This document shows positions 40,201 to 50,064 of a stretch of 64,000 nt of DNA, piece by piece. The position numbers and the translations under genes were made by a program. The DNA is from Diprion similis (lineage: Eukaryota > Arthropoda > Insecta > Hymenoptera > Diprionidae), in assembly GCF_021155765.1 (NCBI RefSeq), contig NC_060113.1, positions 5,347,001 through 5,411,000 on the forward strand. Direction: 5' to 3'. Under the pieces are notes generated by a model. That model searched no databases. It had not been told where the DNA came from and saw nothing but the letters and a program-made list of their open reading frames with translations. Each line of letters opens with the position of its first letter. Position 1 is the first letter of the stretch.

Positions 40201-42592
40201 ACTAGTAGAGCCACACTGGAATTATCTCCATCCGACAATCTAGCGATCACATTGCCAACATTGAGGTAAACGTTCGTAAACGAACGACGATTGGATATAA
40301 AATAAGCACCACTACCTCTTGCGACATCAATTTGGACAGTCTTGTTATTTGTCACTTCGGCCTGAATTTCTTGTAAAAGATTGCTCAAGTATTCCACAGC
40401 AAGAACTTCATTCTCATAACTACCAACTATCTTCTCTCCTATTTCTGCCAACCCAGTTAAATCAGACTTAGCTCTCTCGGTGATAAAGAGATCTTTGCCA
40501 GCTACTAAGTCATTGACTGTAAGTGGCGTTGGCAATCCGTTGTAGAGGTAATGATGTAACGTCATATTGATTAACAATATCAACAATATCGCCAGACCAC
40601 ACCACAAACTTGGTATTAAATCCTTTTTCTTTCTCTCCTCATCATAGTCAGAACTATCTGACGTCACAGCATAAATGGCTTCGTTACGGCGTGGTAGCTT
40701 CACCATGCTGTATACCGGGTCCTCACGAGTACGCCTGTAGCGTGCGTCTGTTCTTCTCTTTGGATCCTACAAAATTTGATCGGGGGAAAAATATTACTGA
40801 AAATTCTACATGCTTCAACTTGAAAAAAATGAGCTCAAAAAAGCAAAGTAGCTGTTAGTCCTTCAGTTCTTTTAAGTTAGCACATGAAAAAAGTTGAACG
40901 ACGCCCTCCTTCACACTCAACTGAATCACGTTATCACCAATTGAATTGCCTATTTAAACTGAATTGGATAGAACCAGACTGGTTGTCGATCATACGACTA
41001 ACGAACATCAAGATTCGTGTATGCTTTTGATTTTTACAATGACTATCAACTACTCTTTGATAATCTAACCGATATTTTCAATCGCTAAGAACAAAATATA
41101 ATCGTGATGAATCCCGATCTTCATAGACTGAGGAACCAATTTTTTAAACTAGTATCTGATGTTGTCAATTTGATTACATTATCTGTAGTGACAAAGCCAG
41201 AGGGTAATAGCCCATTATAAATTATACGGATTAACTTATTTGGAATGGTATCGTAGCAGGTTGTTATTGTAAAATTTTGTTACATCAAGGGTATTCTATT
41301 GAGCGACATGCAGCATTTTTCAAGTGCAATAAAGATCGGACTTATTGACAGTATCAGAATTACACGGAAAGATTTAGTGTTCAAGAGATTCTATCCTCAG
41401 TAATGAGTTGTCCTAATCATAGCACCACATGATATTCAAGTAAAGAATTATAAAAAAAACTTGTAATAAGTCACTCCTTGTCTTCGTATAAACCAATAAC
41501 TATCAGTGTAACTTTCTTTCAATAAAAGTGAATTACGTTTTGTTTCATTGGACAAAGGATAAGTGCATAATCATCACAATGTGTTAAACATTTGTGAAGC
41601 TGCTATCAATATAGCATTCAAAAAATCAATCTATCATCTTTACAAGGATAAATGATTATCTCAATTATTCATTATGTACCATAAATTATATAATCTTGTT
41701 TTATTTATTCTTCCATCTCATTTCATTCTTGATTCAATTCCTATAGATTTAAAATTTAATTTTTCCAGTCCACAATGACATCTACTTTCAGTTTATTTTT
41801 AGATTAAACTAGTTATTTTTTCTTCTCTAACAAAACTATCACACTTTTGAAGTTGTGTAGATCCACTTTAGATTTTCAAGATCGTGATAACATCAGCGAT
41901 TGTAAGTACTGTTACTATTTCTGTAAAATAGCAAATGCGATGAAGTGTAAGATTATCGCACATGATAATCATGTTCTGCCAAATACGTATAAGACTTTGA
42001 TGACATGTGAATTTTGTTGTGCAGCTTCGTGAAAGAAGTTTCATATGCACGATGTTAGATTACTGATAATATAGGATATTAATCAAATTCTAAAATCGAT
42101 TTTCTTGATCAAACATGTAAATGAATAATCATTTGAATCAACATTGAACCGAGTTTTTTTCTGCAACATTTCATGGAATGATGAAAATGCTCATTTCAAT
42201 ATACTTATGATATGAGTAGTAGGTACAGGTGAATGGAATGTATGTACACACATTTTGGTCCATCATAACTGTACATACTTCTTATATTAAAAAATTTAAT
42301 GATAAAGGTGTATTTGTAACAGGCAAAATATTTATCACTGATTGTGTACTCATGTTTTAAGGTGTGACCAATAATTTTTTAACAAAAATGTAATAATTCT
42401 TAGCACAAAAATTACGGAAGATAATCTGTAGTGAAACTGTAGAATATGTGCTAAAATTTTTAGTAATAGTGAATATTGCAACCGCTGATTTTATTTCCTA
42501 GTCATGTATATACGTAGGTAAATGTTATGTATAATATGCCTCGGCATGGAACGTTGCATCGTTATCTTTTCTATCGATCAACTTACCGCCAT
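37273..42592 (-). CDS. ERMP1: Endoplasmic reticulum metallopeptidase 1 (M28 family), first exon tentative
   Basis: Firm coding exons (minus) are 40766-39267, 39053-38873, 38599-38259, 38155-37950, 37828-37531 and 37434-37273. The frame opens at an acceptor before DPKRRTDARYRR. A two-codon first exon at 42592-42587 (ATGGCG then GTAAGT) would join in phase and give 897 residues, close to human ERMP1 (904). The alternative is the internal ATG at 40706 (875 residues). An N-terminal membrane segment precedes a lumenal M28 zinc-peptidase domain. Ligand motifs are CHYDSH, GASDNG, NGAEEN (catalytic Glu plus ligand), NYDSAG and YHTLYDD. Several more membrane segments follow, then a lumenal C-terminal domain. 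The family is ER-resident (Felix-ina in rodents); the substrate is not established. The gene is convergent with PSMA4. Confidence 0.93.
40767..42586. other. Putative ERMP1 intron 1: no gene
   Basis: AT-rich sequence with no recognised exon, RNA or mobile element. Confidence 0.5.
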
Positions 42593-43014
42593 TACCACTT
42601 ATGGAAATTCTTCAGGTAATAAAAAGAAGAAAATAATTTGCGTAAAATCGTAGGAATGCAGAAGCGCTGCAGTGGCGGTGGTTTTAAATTATTTCAAACC
42701 CCGAAAATTCATTCTACGTTACTGAGAAGAAAAATGTCAATATTGTAACAACAAAGAAGCATCAAGACGTTTGAAACCGGTGGATTGAAACAGTGGTTCG
42801 CCAGCGTCGTTGGCTGAAGTCATCGTTTAATCATCACAGTTCGATCCGGCTGTGGTTAGCACGTGATAAAATCCTGACTCGAGGAAGTAAAGTAAAAGCG
42901 ACCGAATTCGGTGAACCATAGACTAAATTAACACAATGCTTTCGAAATGAGTAAGCAGCCGGTTCCATCGACTCTTCACAGAAAACATTTGCCTTCTGTG
43001 ATTGCAGTTTTCCC

Positions 43015-43056
43015 CACAGATTTCTGTTACGCAAACGCTTTGTATAGAAATCTGTG
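43015..43056. repeat. Small hairpin, perfect 11-bp stem
   Basis: CACAGATTTCT at 43015-43025 pairs with AGAAATCTGTG at 43046-43056 across a 20-base loop. GTTTTCCCC flanks it on both sides in direct orientation. Confidence 0.7.
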
Positions 43057-44704
43057 AGTTTTCCCCGACAATTTGCTAATACATACATTATTGTCAACCA
43101 TTTTTTCTCCATAGAGGTCGAATCGACCTTGAGAGTAAGGTGTGGTAAAGTATCTGGCCCTACACGTAGATTGCTATCTTTCTCCCTCTTGCGGCGCACG
43201 CGCGGTCGAAATTAAATAAATGAGAGTCTGCTATACGTCGATGAATTTAACCAATCAAAATATCGGTAGCGTTACAGCAGTCGTGTTCTGCATTGCCGGT
43301 AGAGCCTGTTGAAACTGTCGGTAACATTATTATCGATCTGGATACTATGATGTCGATGTTTTTATGAACAAAGTTTTCGATTCTGGTCTTATACCAAATT
43401 TCTCTTAAAACGTATTTCATTGCATTCAAGCTTGTGAATGAGTCGTGAAAAATCGAAAGATTCCCATGACATTCCGTTCGTGATTTTCAAATCTACGACT
43501 GGCGCTGCGACATGCAAAATCTGGCTGTGTTGTGCGCAACTCCCGTGCGCAGGTTAGTCCAACCAATCGATACCGGTCTTCGGCGTACCGGTCAAAAACG
43601 CGAGAGCAAATCACGCAGCGCTCATTCCGCTCCAGTCAGTGCTCGGTGGCAGTCGCGTCGGAAGAGTAAAGTTTGCTCAGATTCAAATAGCTCGACGAGA
43701 GCTGCGCACTTCAGTGTTGTAGAATCCAAATCGCAGTGTTATAATCAGTGCATATTTCTGGAAATTTAAATTCGGTAATTACTACGTAAGATGCAGAAAA
43801 GTGGCTCAGAGAATCAAAGTATTACTAACATCAAAATGGTCTACAATTGTTGAAGGTGAGTTACATTCATCCCATTTAACCATCGTGCGTGTAAGTTGAA
43901 GTTGCCTCTGTCCGCAGGATGTTGTGTTTTGTTTTTTGCCCGCACATTTTTGGTAACCACTCGATATCAACTGATGAAAAAAAAATGTAATCTCGATCAT
44001 TCTTCAGAATAATCCAACATGCATATTACTTTTTCTATTGCAATGAGGAGATACGTTGATTGTATGGTGAATTGGCTTGATAAAACAGACCTTGCGATGG
44101 ATGACCTTTGTTTGAATTAGTATTTCTCACTTCAGATCGCACATAACGCTCTCACAGGTCTATAAAATCCAATTATCGCGTATAGGTCACTTCAGCACAG
44201 ATTTTTGCGTATTGAAAACAAGTTAGATGAAAAAAAATAGTGTCGGTCGAGCTTAAGGATTCATTGTTTACATACCTATAGTGGCGCTTATGTGGCGGCT
44301 GGTGCAGCTTACCTTTCGAAAACATACCGAGATTCGTGTTTATCACTGTGAGTGTTTCCTTGAATTCCAAATCAGCAAATTCATTTTCCTTTGCGTTTCT
44401 TTCTGATGATCGATATTATAATACGTCGTTTCATATTCTATTATATTATCTTCTTTCAGAAGTTCATATACTACGACGTTACTTATTTTCGGATTTCAAA
44501 TACCTCGTACGTTCGGCAGCTTAGTTTTCTCGTTTTAAAATTATAATCTTATTATATGTCTGACAACGACGAAGTATATAACGGTAAAAACCAAGGAACG
44601 TAAACGTTTAATTATTCTCTAATCATGGTATTATTTTTTCTGAAAATGGTATAAAAGTTAAATTTTGCTTGATTAGTGGATCGATAAAGTTATATCGCGG
44701 TATC

Positions 44705-44910
44705 TTACCTGTTTACAGAAACGAACTACAATAACATTGATTGGTGTTAGCGATTATCTGGATCGAGTGACCCTATCCATGAATTTTGAAAATGAGATAT
44801 TAACAAAATCTGGTGTTTTATCTGATTACAGAAATAAACTGTAGCAAGACTAATCGAGGTTCGCGATTATTTGAATTGAGATCAGCAATGAACATCGAAA
44901 AATAAAACGC
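44705..44910. repeat. Diverged tandem duplication, about 110 bp
   Basis: Copy 1 (about 44705-44795) and copy 2 (about 44816-44905) share TTACAGAAA-GAACT/TAAACT, GCGATTAT-TG-AT-GAG and a final ATGAA-(T)-AAAAT, in order. Identity looks like 65-70 percent by eye. Confidence 0.5.
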
Positions 44911-45242
44911 AACATGTGACCGAGCCGCTGTTGAAATATAAAAAAGCAGGTACATACATGATCAAGATCATTTTCGATTACACTATCACGCTAAATTCAC
45001 CCTAAGAAAGTTGACCCTTTTAGTTGAAATTCAATATTATTCACTCTTTAATTACGTTTCATGAAAATGGTAGTAATTTTCAATGCTTTCTATGATTTAT
45101 TCTGTGGTTCATGTATCGGTGCATGAAAAATTACTGAATTTTATAAAAAAAAAAAAATTGTTTGAAATAGACAGTTTCTGATGAAACGAAATCTGATCCA
45201 AGTATGTTACATGAGTATTATTCTGTTATATTCTTATTGCAG

Positions 45243-45332
45243 TGTCAAAAGTGCTTCACTTCACGATTGAACCTGAGATCTACCAGAACTACTACATCTG
45301 AAGTATGGAGCAGCCCGGAGGAGGTGAAAATT
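45243..45332 (+). CDS. Candidate orphan first coding exon (MEQPGGGENW...)
   Basis: A good acceptor (TTATTGCAG) ends at 45242 and a good donor (GTGAGT) begins at 45333. Between them is ATG at 45306 followed by MEQPGGGEN and a split Trp/Cys codon. This looks like the start of a protein whose later exons I cannot find in the next 4.7 kb. A leader exon ending at 43854 is possible. If the gene is real, its remaining exons lie either beyond the plus-strand neighbours, which would then be nested, or in sequence I failed to recognise. No product can be named. Confidence 0.35.
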
Positions 45333-46754
45333 GGTGAGTTTGCATGTGTTTAGGTTACGGATATTTCCCTGGTTTTCCCTGTCACGTGGCGTGGCGGTAA
45401 CAATAATATTACATCAATCTTCGATTTCTTAGCTGCATGGGTAGGCTCATTCGCAATCGCAACGGTGCTTGACTTTCATTTGAATCTTTCTTTTTTGCAC
45501 TTGGATTTACCTTAGCTTACTTAAAGTTAGAAATTTTGCACGTTGCTAAATGTGGAATGAGCATCGCGACAGGTAACCATCACTCATTCGCAAATCACAA
45601 GATCGAATCGTGTTTCGCTACTGATGTAATAATCTAGATTTGAATTTAACAATTATGTCGTTTAAGTGGTGGTTTCACCTGAGGTCTGAATGTATTCAGT
45701 TATTCACATTATTGTTGAATTGATGAAACTACAAAGTTCAGCATAAAGTAACGTAATGAAATTGTATTTTATATTATGAATCATTTTCAATTTTTTAACA
45801 AGCAAAAAGTATCTGTCAGATGTAAGCTTAGCTCGTTTAGAAAAATGCTGATTGGCATACAGGATGTTTTTAATCCATTTTACAAAAGGTTGATGTACCG
45901 ATAGTCTGCCGGTATTTTCTAAAATAATGCATACAATATTAGAGTTGGCGTGATACAACCGCGATACTGTATTCTGAGTTGACGGACTATGGTACAAAAA
46001 CATTTTGCTCCCTACAGGTAATCAACGAAAAAGTAAGTGACAGTGACCACGGCGCGAATGTGGAAGAACGATGTGTGTTGGAAAAAATGGAGAATCGTTT
46101 AGATCGAATATAGGTAACCGGGTAGGTAGGTGGTCGTTTTGGGATCCGTCGCGGGGGTTGATGTGGATGTGCGTGTGAATCGTTTTTCAACATTTCCGTT
46201 GGGTGGTTCCGTTGGGAATCAGGCGAGGGTAGGAAGGTCGCGATGTACCGTGATGTGACTAACTTTTGTAATCCACAGCGTCAAACTATCACAGAAATTT
46301 AATCCCGAAACAATTGAAAGACTCTGTATCTGAGTCTAGACTATTTATCAGTATTTGAATATTAAGAAGGTTGAAATTTTAATTTATTGTACTCTGCAAT
46401 TATTTACCAGCTGTTATTCAATTCAATTATTCAGTCATTATCCATCATTATTTTATTCAATTAATCTCTGTGATCGTTTGAATGGGCAAAACTCATCTCT
46501 GGACTATCTATCGCGTTCCGTGGTACGCTAGATAGGGAGAGATGCTGAGCTCGAAGACTTCGCGTCGAAGAGGACCGCCGACCGTCACGCCACACAATAA
46601 TGCATGCTTTCCAACCTCCCTCCCGAACTTGATTCGTATCTGAGAACAACAACCCGCATCGCAGTGTATCTGATTTGAAAAAACGTAGATGTGGATTGGG
46701 TTTCTACAGATTTTTTACGACAAGTTCTAAATATAAGAAACTTTTTGACAATTC
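45333..46754. other. No gene recognised
   Basis: Mixed AT-rich sequence. Open frames on the minus strand (for example around 46461-46652) lack similarity to anything I know. Confidence 0.5.
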
Positions 46755-47040
46755 ATTCGATTGCGCCTTTCTGTGCGCCGAGTAATCACTGAAACCGGAC
46801 GCACTTTTAATGCGATAATTGATAATGCGAATCGATTGCTCGTGCCTTTTGCGCATCGATTTTGCTAATAGTACGTGGGAAAGTGAAGCATATGCTTAGC
46901 TTTCAGCTGATGAGTCAATTTTCTTATCAACACACAAGTTTTCAAGTTTGACCGCGCCTTTTGCGCGTCCACTTGATACTTTGTGGTTATGAGAGAAAGC
47001 GCGGCATATATAAGCCGGTACTCAACGCGCGCGGATAAAA
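46755..47040 (+). promoter_or_regulatory. TATA promoter-like block with repeated GC palindromes
   Basis: CATATATAAG at 47005-47014 is a canonical TATA element in a GC-rich setting, with an initiator-like CTCAACG about 20-25 bases on. Upstream are three variants of one imperfect palindrome: TTGCGCCTTTCTGTGCGCC (about 46764-46782), CGTGCCTTTTGCGCATCG (46841-46858) and CGCGCCTTTTGCGCGTCC (about 46953-46970). An AP-1-like TGAGTCA lies at 46911-46917 and a palindrome AAGCATATGCTT at 46886-46897. No protein-coding frame with an ATG follows, so any product is unknown and may be noncoding. Confidence 0.5.
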
Positions 47041-47370
47041 ATCGCAGAGTGTATATTGATAGTGAAGAACCTTAGCCTCAGTATTTATGAAATACATCTG
47101 AGGTATATAAACATTTTTTTTTTTTTAACCACGGTATTACTTTTTCTTCCAGGACAACAAAGCAATTTTTTTTACAAGTACACTGATACCTATAAATTCC
47201 AGTCGAACAAAATATTTATTTCAATAACTCTTGGTGAGAAATAGATAATGATAAATAAATAGATGATTAAAAAAATAAGGAATTTGTTGTCATTATTAAA
47301 AATCATCGAGTTAAATTTTGTTGCCGCGAATATCATGTTGGACTCACTGGAATCACTGTACTTGTAGCAA
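47041..47370. other. Region between promoter-like block and minisatellite
   Basis: AT-rich; the only open frame starts at TTG, not ATG. Two acceptor-like sites (TTCTTCCAG ending at 47152 and AATTCCAG ending at 47202) are present. If the TATA block is active this is the 5' part of its transcript. Confidence 0.4.
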
Positions 47371-48510
47371 CTTCCTCTGTTTCAGCTAATCAAACCTTTC
47401 ATCTGTTTTAGCTTATTAAACCTTTTATATGTTTCGGCTAATCAAACCTTTCTTCTGTTTCAGTTATTAAACCTTTTCTCTATTTCAGCTAATCAAACCT
47501 TTCCTCTGTTTCAGCTAACTAAACCTTTTATCTGTTTCAGCTTATCAAACTTTTCCTCTGTTTCTGCTAATAAAACCTTTCCTCTGTTTTAGCTAACTAA
47601 ACCTTTTGTCTGTTTCAGCTTATCAAACTTTTCCTTTGTTTCTGCTAATAAAACCTTTCCTCTGTTTCAGCTAATTAAACTTTTTATCTGTTTCAGCTTA
47701 TTAAACTTTTCCCCTTGTTTCTGCTAATCAAACTTTTCCTCTGTTTCAGCTAATTGAACATTTGTCTGTTTCAGCTCATCAAACTTTTCCTCTGTTCATG
47801 CTAATCAAACCTTTTCTCTGTTTCAGCTAACTAAACCTTTTATCTGTTTCAGCTTATTAAACTTTTCCTCTGTTTCTGCTAATAAAACCTTTTCTCTGTT
47901 TCAGCTAATCAAACTTTTCCTTTGTTTCAGCTAATTGAATATTTGTCTGTTTCAGCTCATCAAACTTTTCCTCTGTTCATGCTAATCAAACCTTTTCTCT
48001 GTTTCAGCTAACTAAACCTTTTATCTGTTTCAGCTTATTAAACTTTTCCTCTGTTTCTGCTAATAAAACCTTTTCTCTGTTTCAGCTAATCAAACTTTTC
48101 CTTTGTTTCAGCTAATTGAACATTTGTCTGTTTCAGCTCATCAAACTTTTCCTCTGTTCATGCTAATCAAACCTTTTCTCTGTTTCAGCTAACTAAACCT
48201 TTTATCTGTTTCAGCTTATTAAACTTTTCCTCTGTTTCTGCTAATAAAACATTTTCTCTGTTTCAGCTAATCAAACTTTTCCTTTGTTTCAGCTAATTGA
48301 ACATTTGTCTGTTTCAGCTAATCAAATCTTTTCTCTGCTTCAGCTAATCAAACGTTTTCTCTATTTCAGCCAATTAAACCTTTTGTCTGTTTCAGCTAAT
48401 TAAACCTTTCCTCTGTTACAAGCTAATTAAACCTTTTGTCTATTTCAGCTAATCAAACTTTTCTTCTGTTTCAACTAATCAAACTTCTCTTCTGTTTCAG
48501 CTAATCAATT
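47371..48510. repeat. Minisatellite whose unit mimics a 3' splice site
   Basis: About 43 tandem units of about 26 bases. The consensus is CTAATCAAA followed by CCTTTTCTCTGTTTCAG. On the plus strand every unit carries a branch-point-like CTAAT or CTAAC, a pyrimidine tract and CAG, with 20-23 bases between the branch A and the AG. Some units have lost the AG (TTTCTG, TTCATG). Within 47751-48300 the units are arranged in a 181-bp higher-order period. It does not encode protein and is not CRISPR: there are no unique spacers. Confidence 0.95.
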
Positions 48511-49299
48511 TTCCCTTTTTATCACCAATCATAATTCATATGTGTATAATTTATTAGTATGTATGTAGTATAACTGTCTATTAGTATGTACTAACATTGA
48601 GAATGTCATTAATTACAACGTGAAAATTAAATGCCAACGACTCAACTAATAAACAAAGCATTTTTCTGTCATGTGTCTCAATTGTAAGTGACAAATCGTA
48701 ATGATTGACATCTAGTTGGTTGTCGTATTTTGGAGTACAAAAAAGTAATCTGAAACTGTCTATTTGAGTCAGTTACATTTTTCGTTTTCACGGTGTAAAA
48801 TTTAAAATATTATTCTATCCGCAAATTCTGGGCTTACAGTTAAAGTGAACACAGAAACTTATTATTAAGATTTCCTTGAAACTTTTTTGTTATTTTCTCG
48901 TTTTATTTTAAAATAGAATTTCATGCCAAGTTGTTGATCATGGTTTTATTGATACTCCTTCATAAATTTTTCGTTTTGAATCAAACTGTAGAATTCTGAA
49001 GATCTTACGTTTTGTGGTGATTGGGATTCTTCTTCCCCTCTTCCTTCTCTCATTATTTGTATTGCATACAAAAACAAATTTATCAATGTCGTTGAGATCA
49101 ATTTTACATTTCTTCTTCGTGGAGTAGGCCTACTGGGGATACCACGTTTAAAAAAAACGCACTGAATGCTCTACCCCTAGTGGTGGTGTGGAAACGAGCT
49201 GTCACTATTATATTTATATGAAATTTTAACAAATATATTATTATAGTTATGATTGTCTTCATCTTCTTAAGGACATATACACAAGATTGAAAGGGATTT

Positions 49300-49733
49300 T
49301 AATTGAATTATATTATTAGAATGTATCGTTACAATTGTTATATGAATCTTATAATCTTTTAAGCAACTGGACTTTTTTAGAATAATCATCTTTCATACTG
49401 TCAACTAAATGCTGTTTTATTTCAAATATAAACCACTCAATGCTGGAACATGAATTTAATCAAAACTACCTTAAATGTGTACATATTTATTATTTATATT
49501 AATATATTTTAATTGAGTTATATTGTCACAATTTATTGTTACAATTTATTGTTACAATTTATTGTTACAATTGTTATATAGATCTTAAACTCTTTTGAGC
49601 AACTGGACTTTTTTTAGAATAATCATCTTCTATATTTTGTCAACTAAATGCTGTTATTTTTTTCAAGTATAAATTACCCAACGTTTGACCATGAATCTAA
49701 TTAAAACTACCTTAAATATGTACAATTTACTAT
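49300..49733. repeat. Diverged direct duplication, about 200 bp
   Basis: 49300-49496 and 49509-49733 share, in order, AGCAACTGGACTTTTTTAGA, ATAATCATCTT, GTCAACTAAATGCTGTT, TAAAACTACCTTAAAT-TGTAC. The second copy contains the extra 13-bp tandem. Confidence 0.85.
49528..49571. repeat. 13-bp tandem repeat (ACAATTTATTGTT)
   Basis: Three consecutive units of ACAATTTATTGTT and a partial fourth. Each unit is itself close to palindromic. Confidence 0.9.
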
Positions 49734-49855
49734 TGCAACTGACTGTGGTCAGAGCGTATTTTGAATCTGCCGGGGTGCGCCGTATTCCTATTGGTCGAGA
49801 ACTCTGTATCGTAAAAATTCAGCCTATGTAGTACTCACACTCTTCGGGTTCTGGA

Positions 49856-49870
49856 TTAGGTTAGGTTAGG
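49856..49870 (+). repeat. Three TTAGG units
   Basis: TTAGG repeated three times, the canonical insect telomeric unit, about 195 bases upstream of the EF-Tu start codon. Too short to be called a telomere relic; it could equally be a promoter motif. Confidence 0.8.
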
Positions 49871-50064
49871 ATAAGTGAAGTTTGATTCTGAAAGGCTGGA
49901 GCAGGCTGGAGATCGTCGGTAGCTCTATGGTGCGCTGATCTCAGCTGATCTCGATATCCAGTCTATGCTGCACACGGACTTAGTTCTGCATGATGTCAAA
50001 AACAAGATGAGAGGTTATCTAACCCTAAACTCGTTCAAATGTTGGTAAAATAAATAAGGACATC

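Larger units (their letters stand above)
42593..45242. other. Intergenic region with possible promoter and untranslated exon
   Basis: No coding gene supported. A donor-like GAAG/GTGAGT at 43854/43855 may end a plus-strand leader exon that splices to 45243. An initiator-like TCAGT lies at 43636-43640. A perfect 11-bp stem is at 43015-43056 and a diverged duplication at about 44705-44910. Confidence 0.45.
48511..50064. other. Intergenic region and EF-Tu promoter
   Basis: Contains a diverged 200-bp duplication (49300-49733), a 13-bp tandem (49528-49571), three TTAGG units (49856-49870) and short duplications just upstream of the EF-Tu gene. Two tiny upstream open frames (about 49990-50007 and 50039-50053) precede the EF-Tu start if the leader is unspliced. 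Confidence 0.6.

Noticed and set aside
47056-47244. 62-codon frame after the TATA-like block
   Set aside because: Starts at TTG without an ATG and is rich in poly-T translation, so it does not make the block a protein gene.
47371-48510. Regular repeats that might suggest a CRISPR array
   Set aside because: Units abut directly with no unique spacers, the host is a eukaryote, and no cas genes are present.
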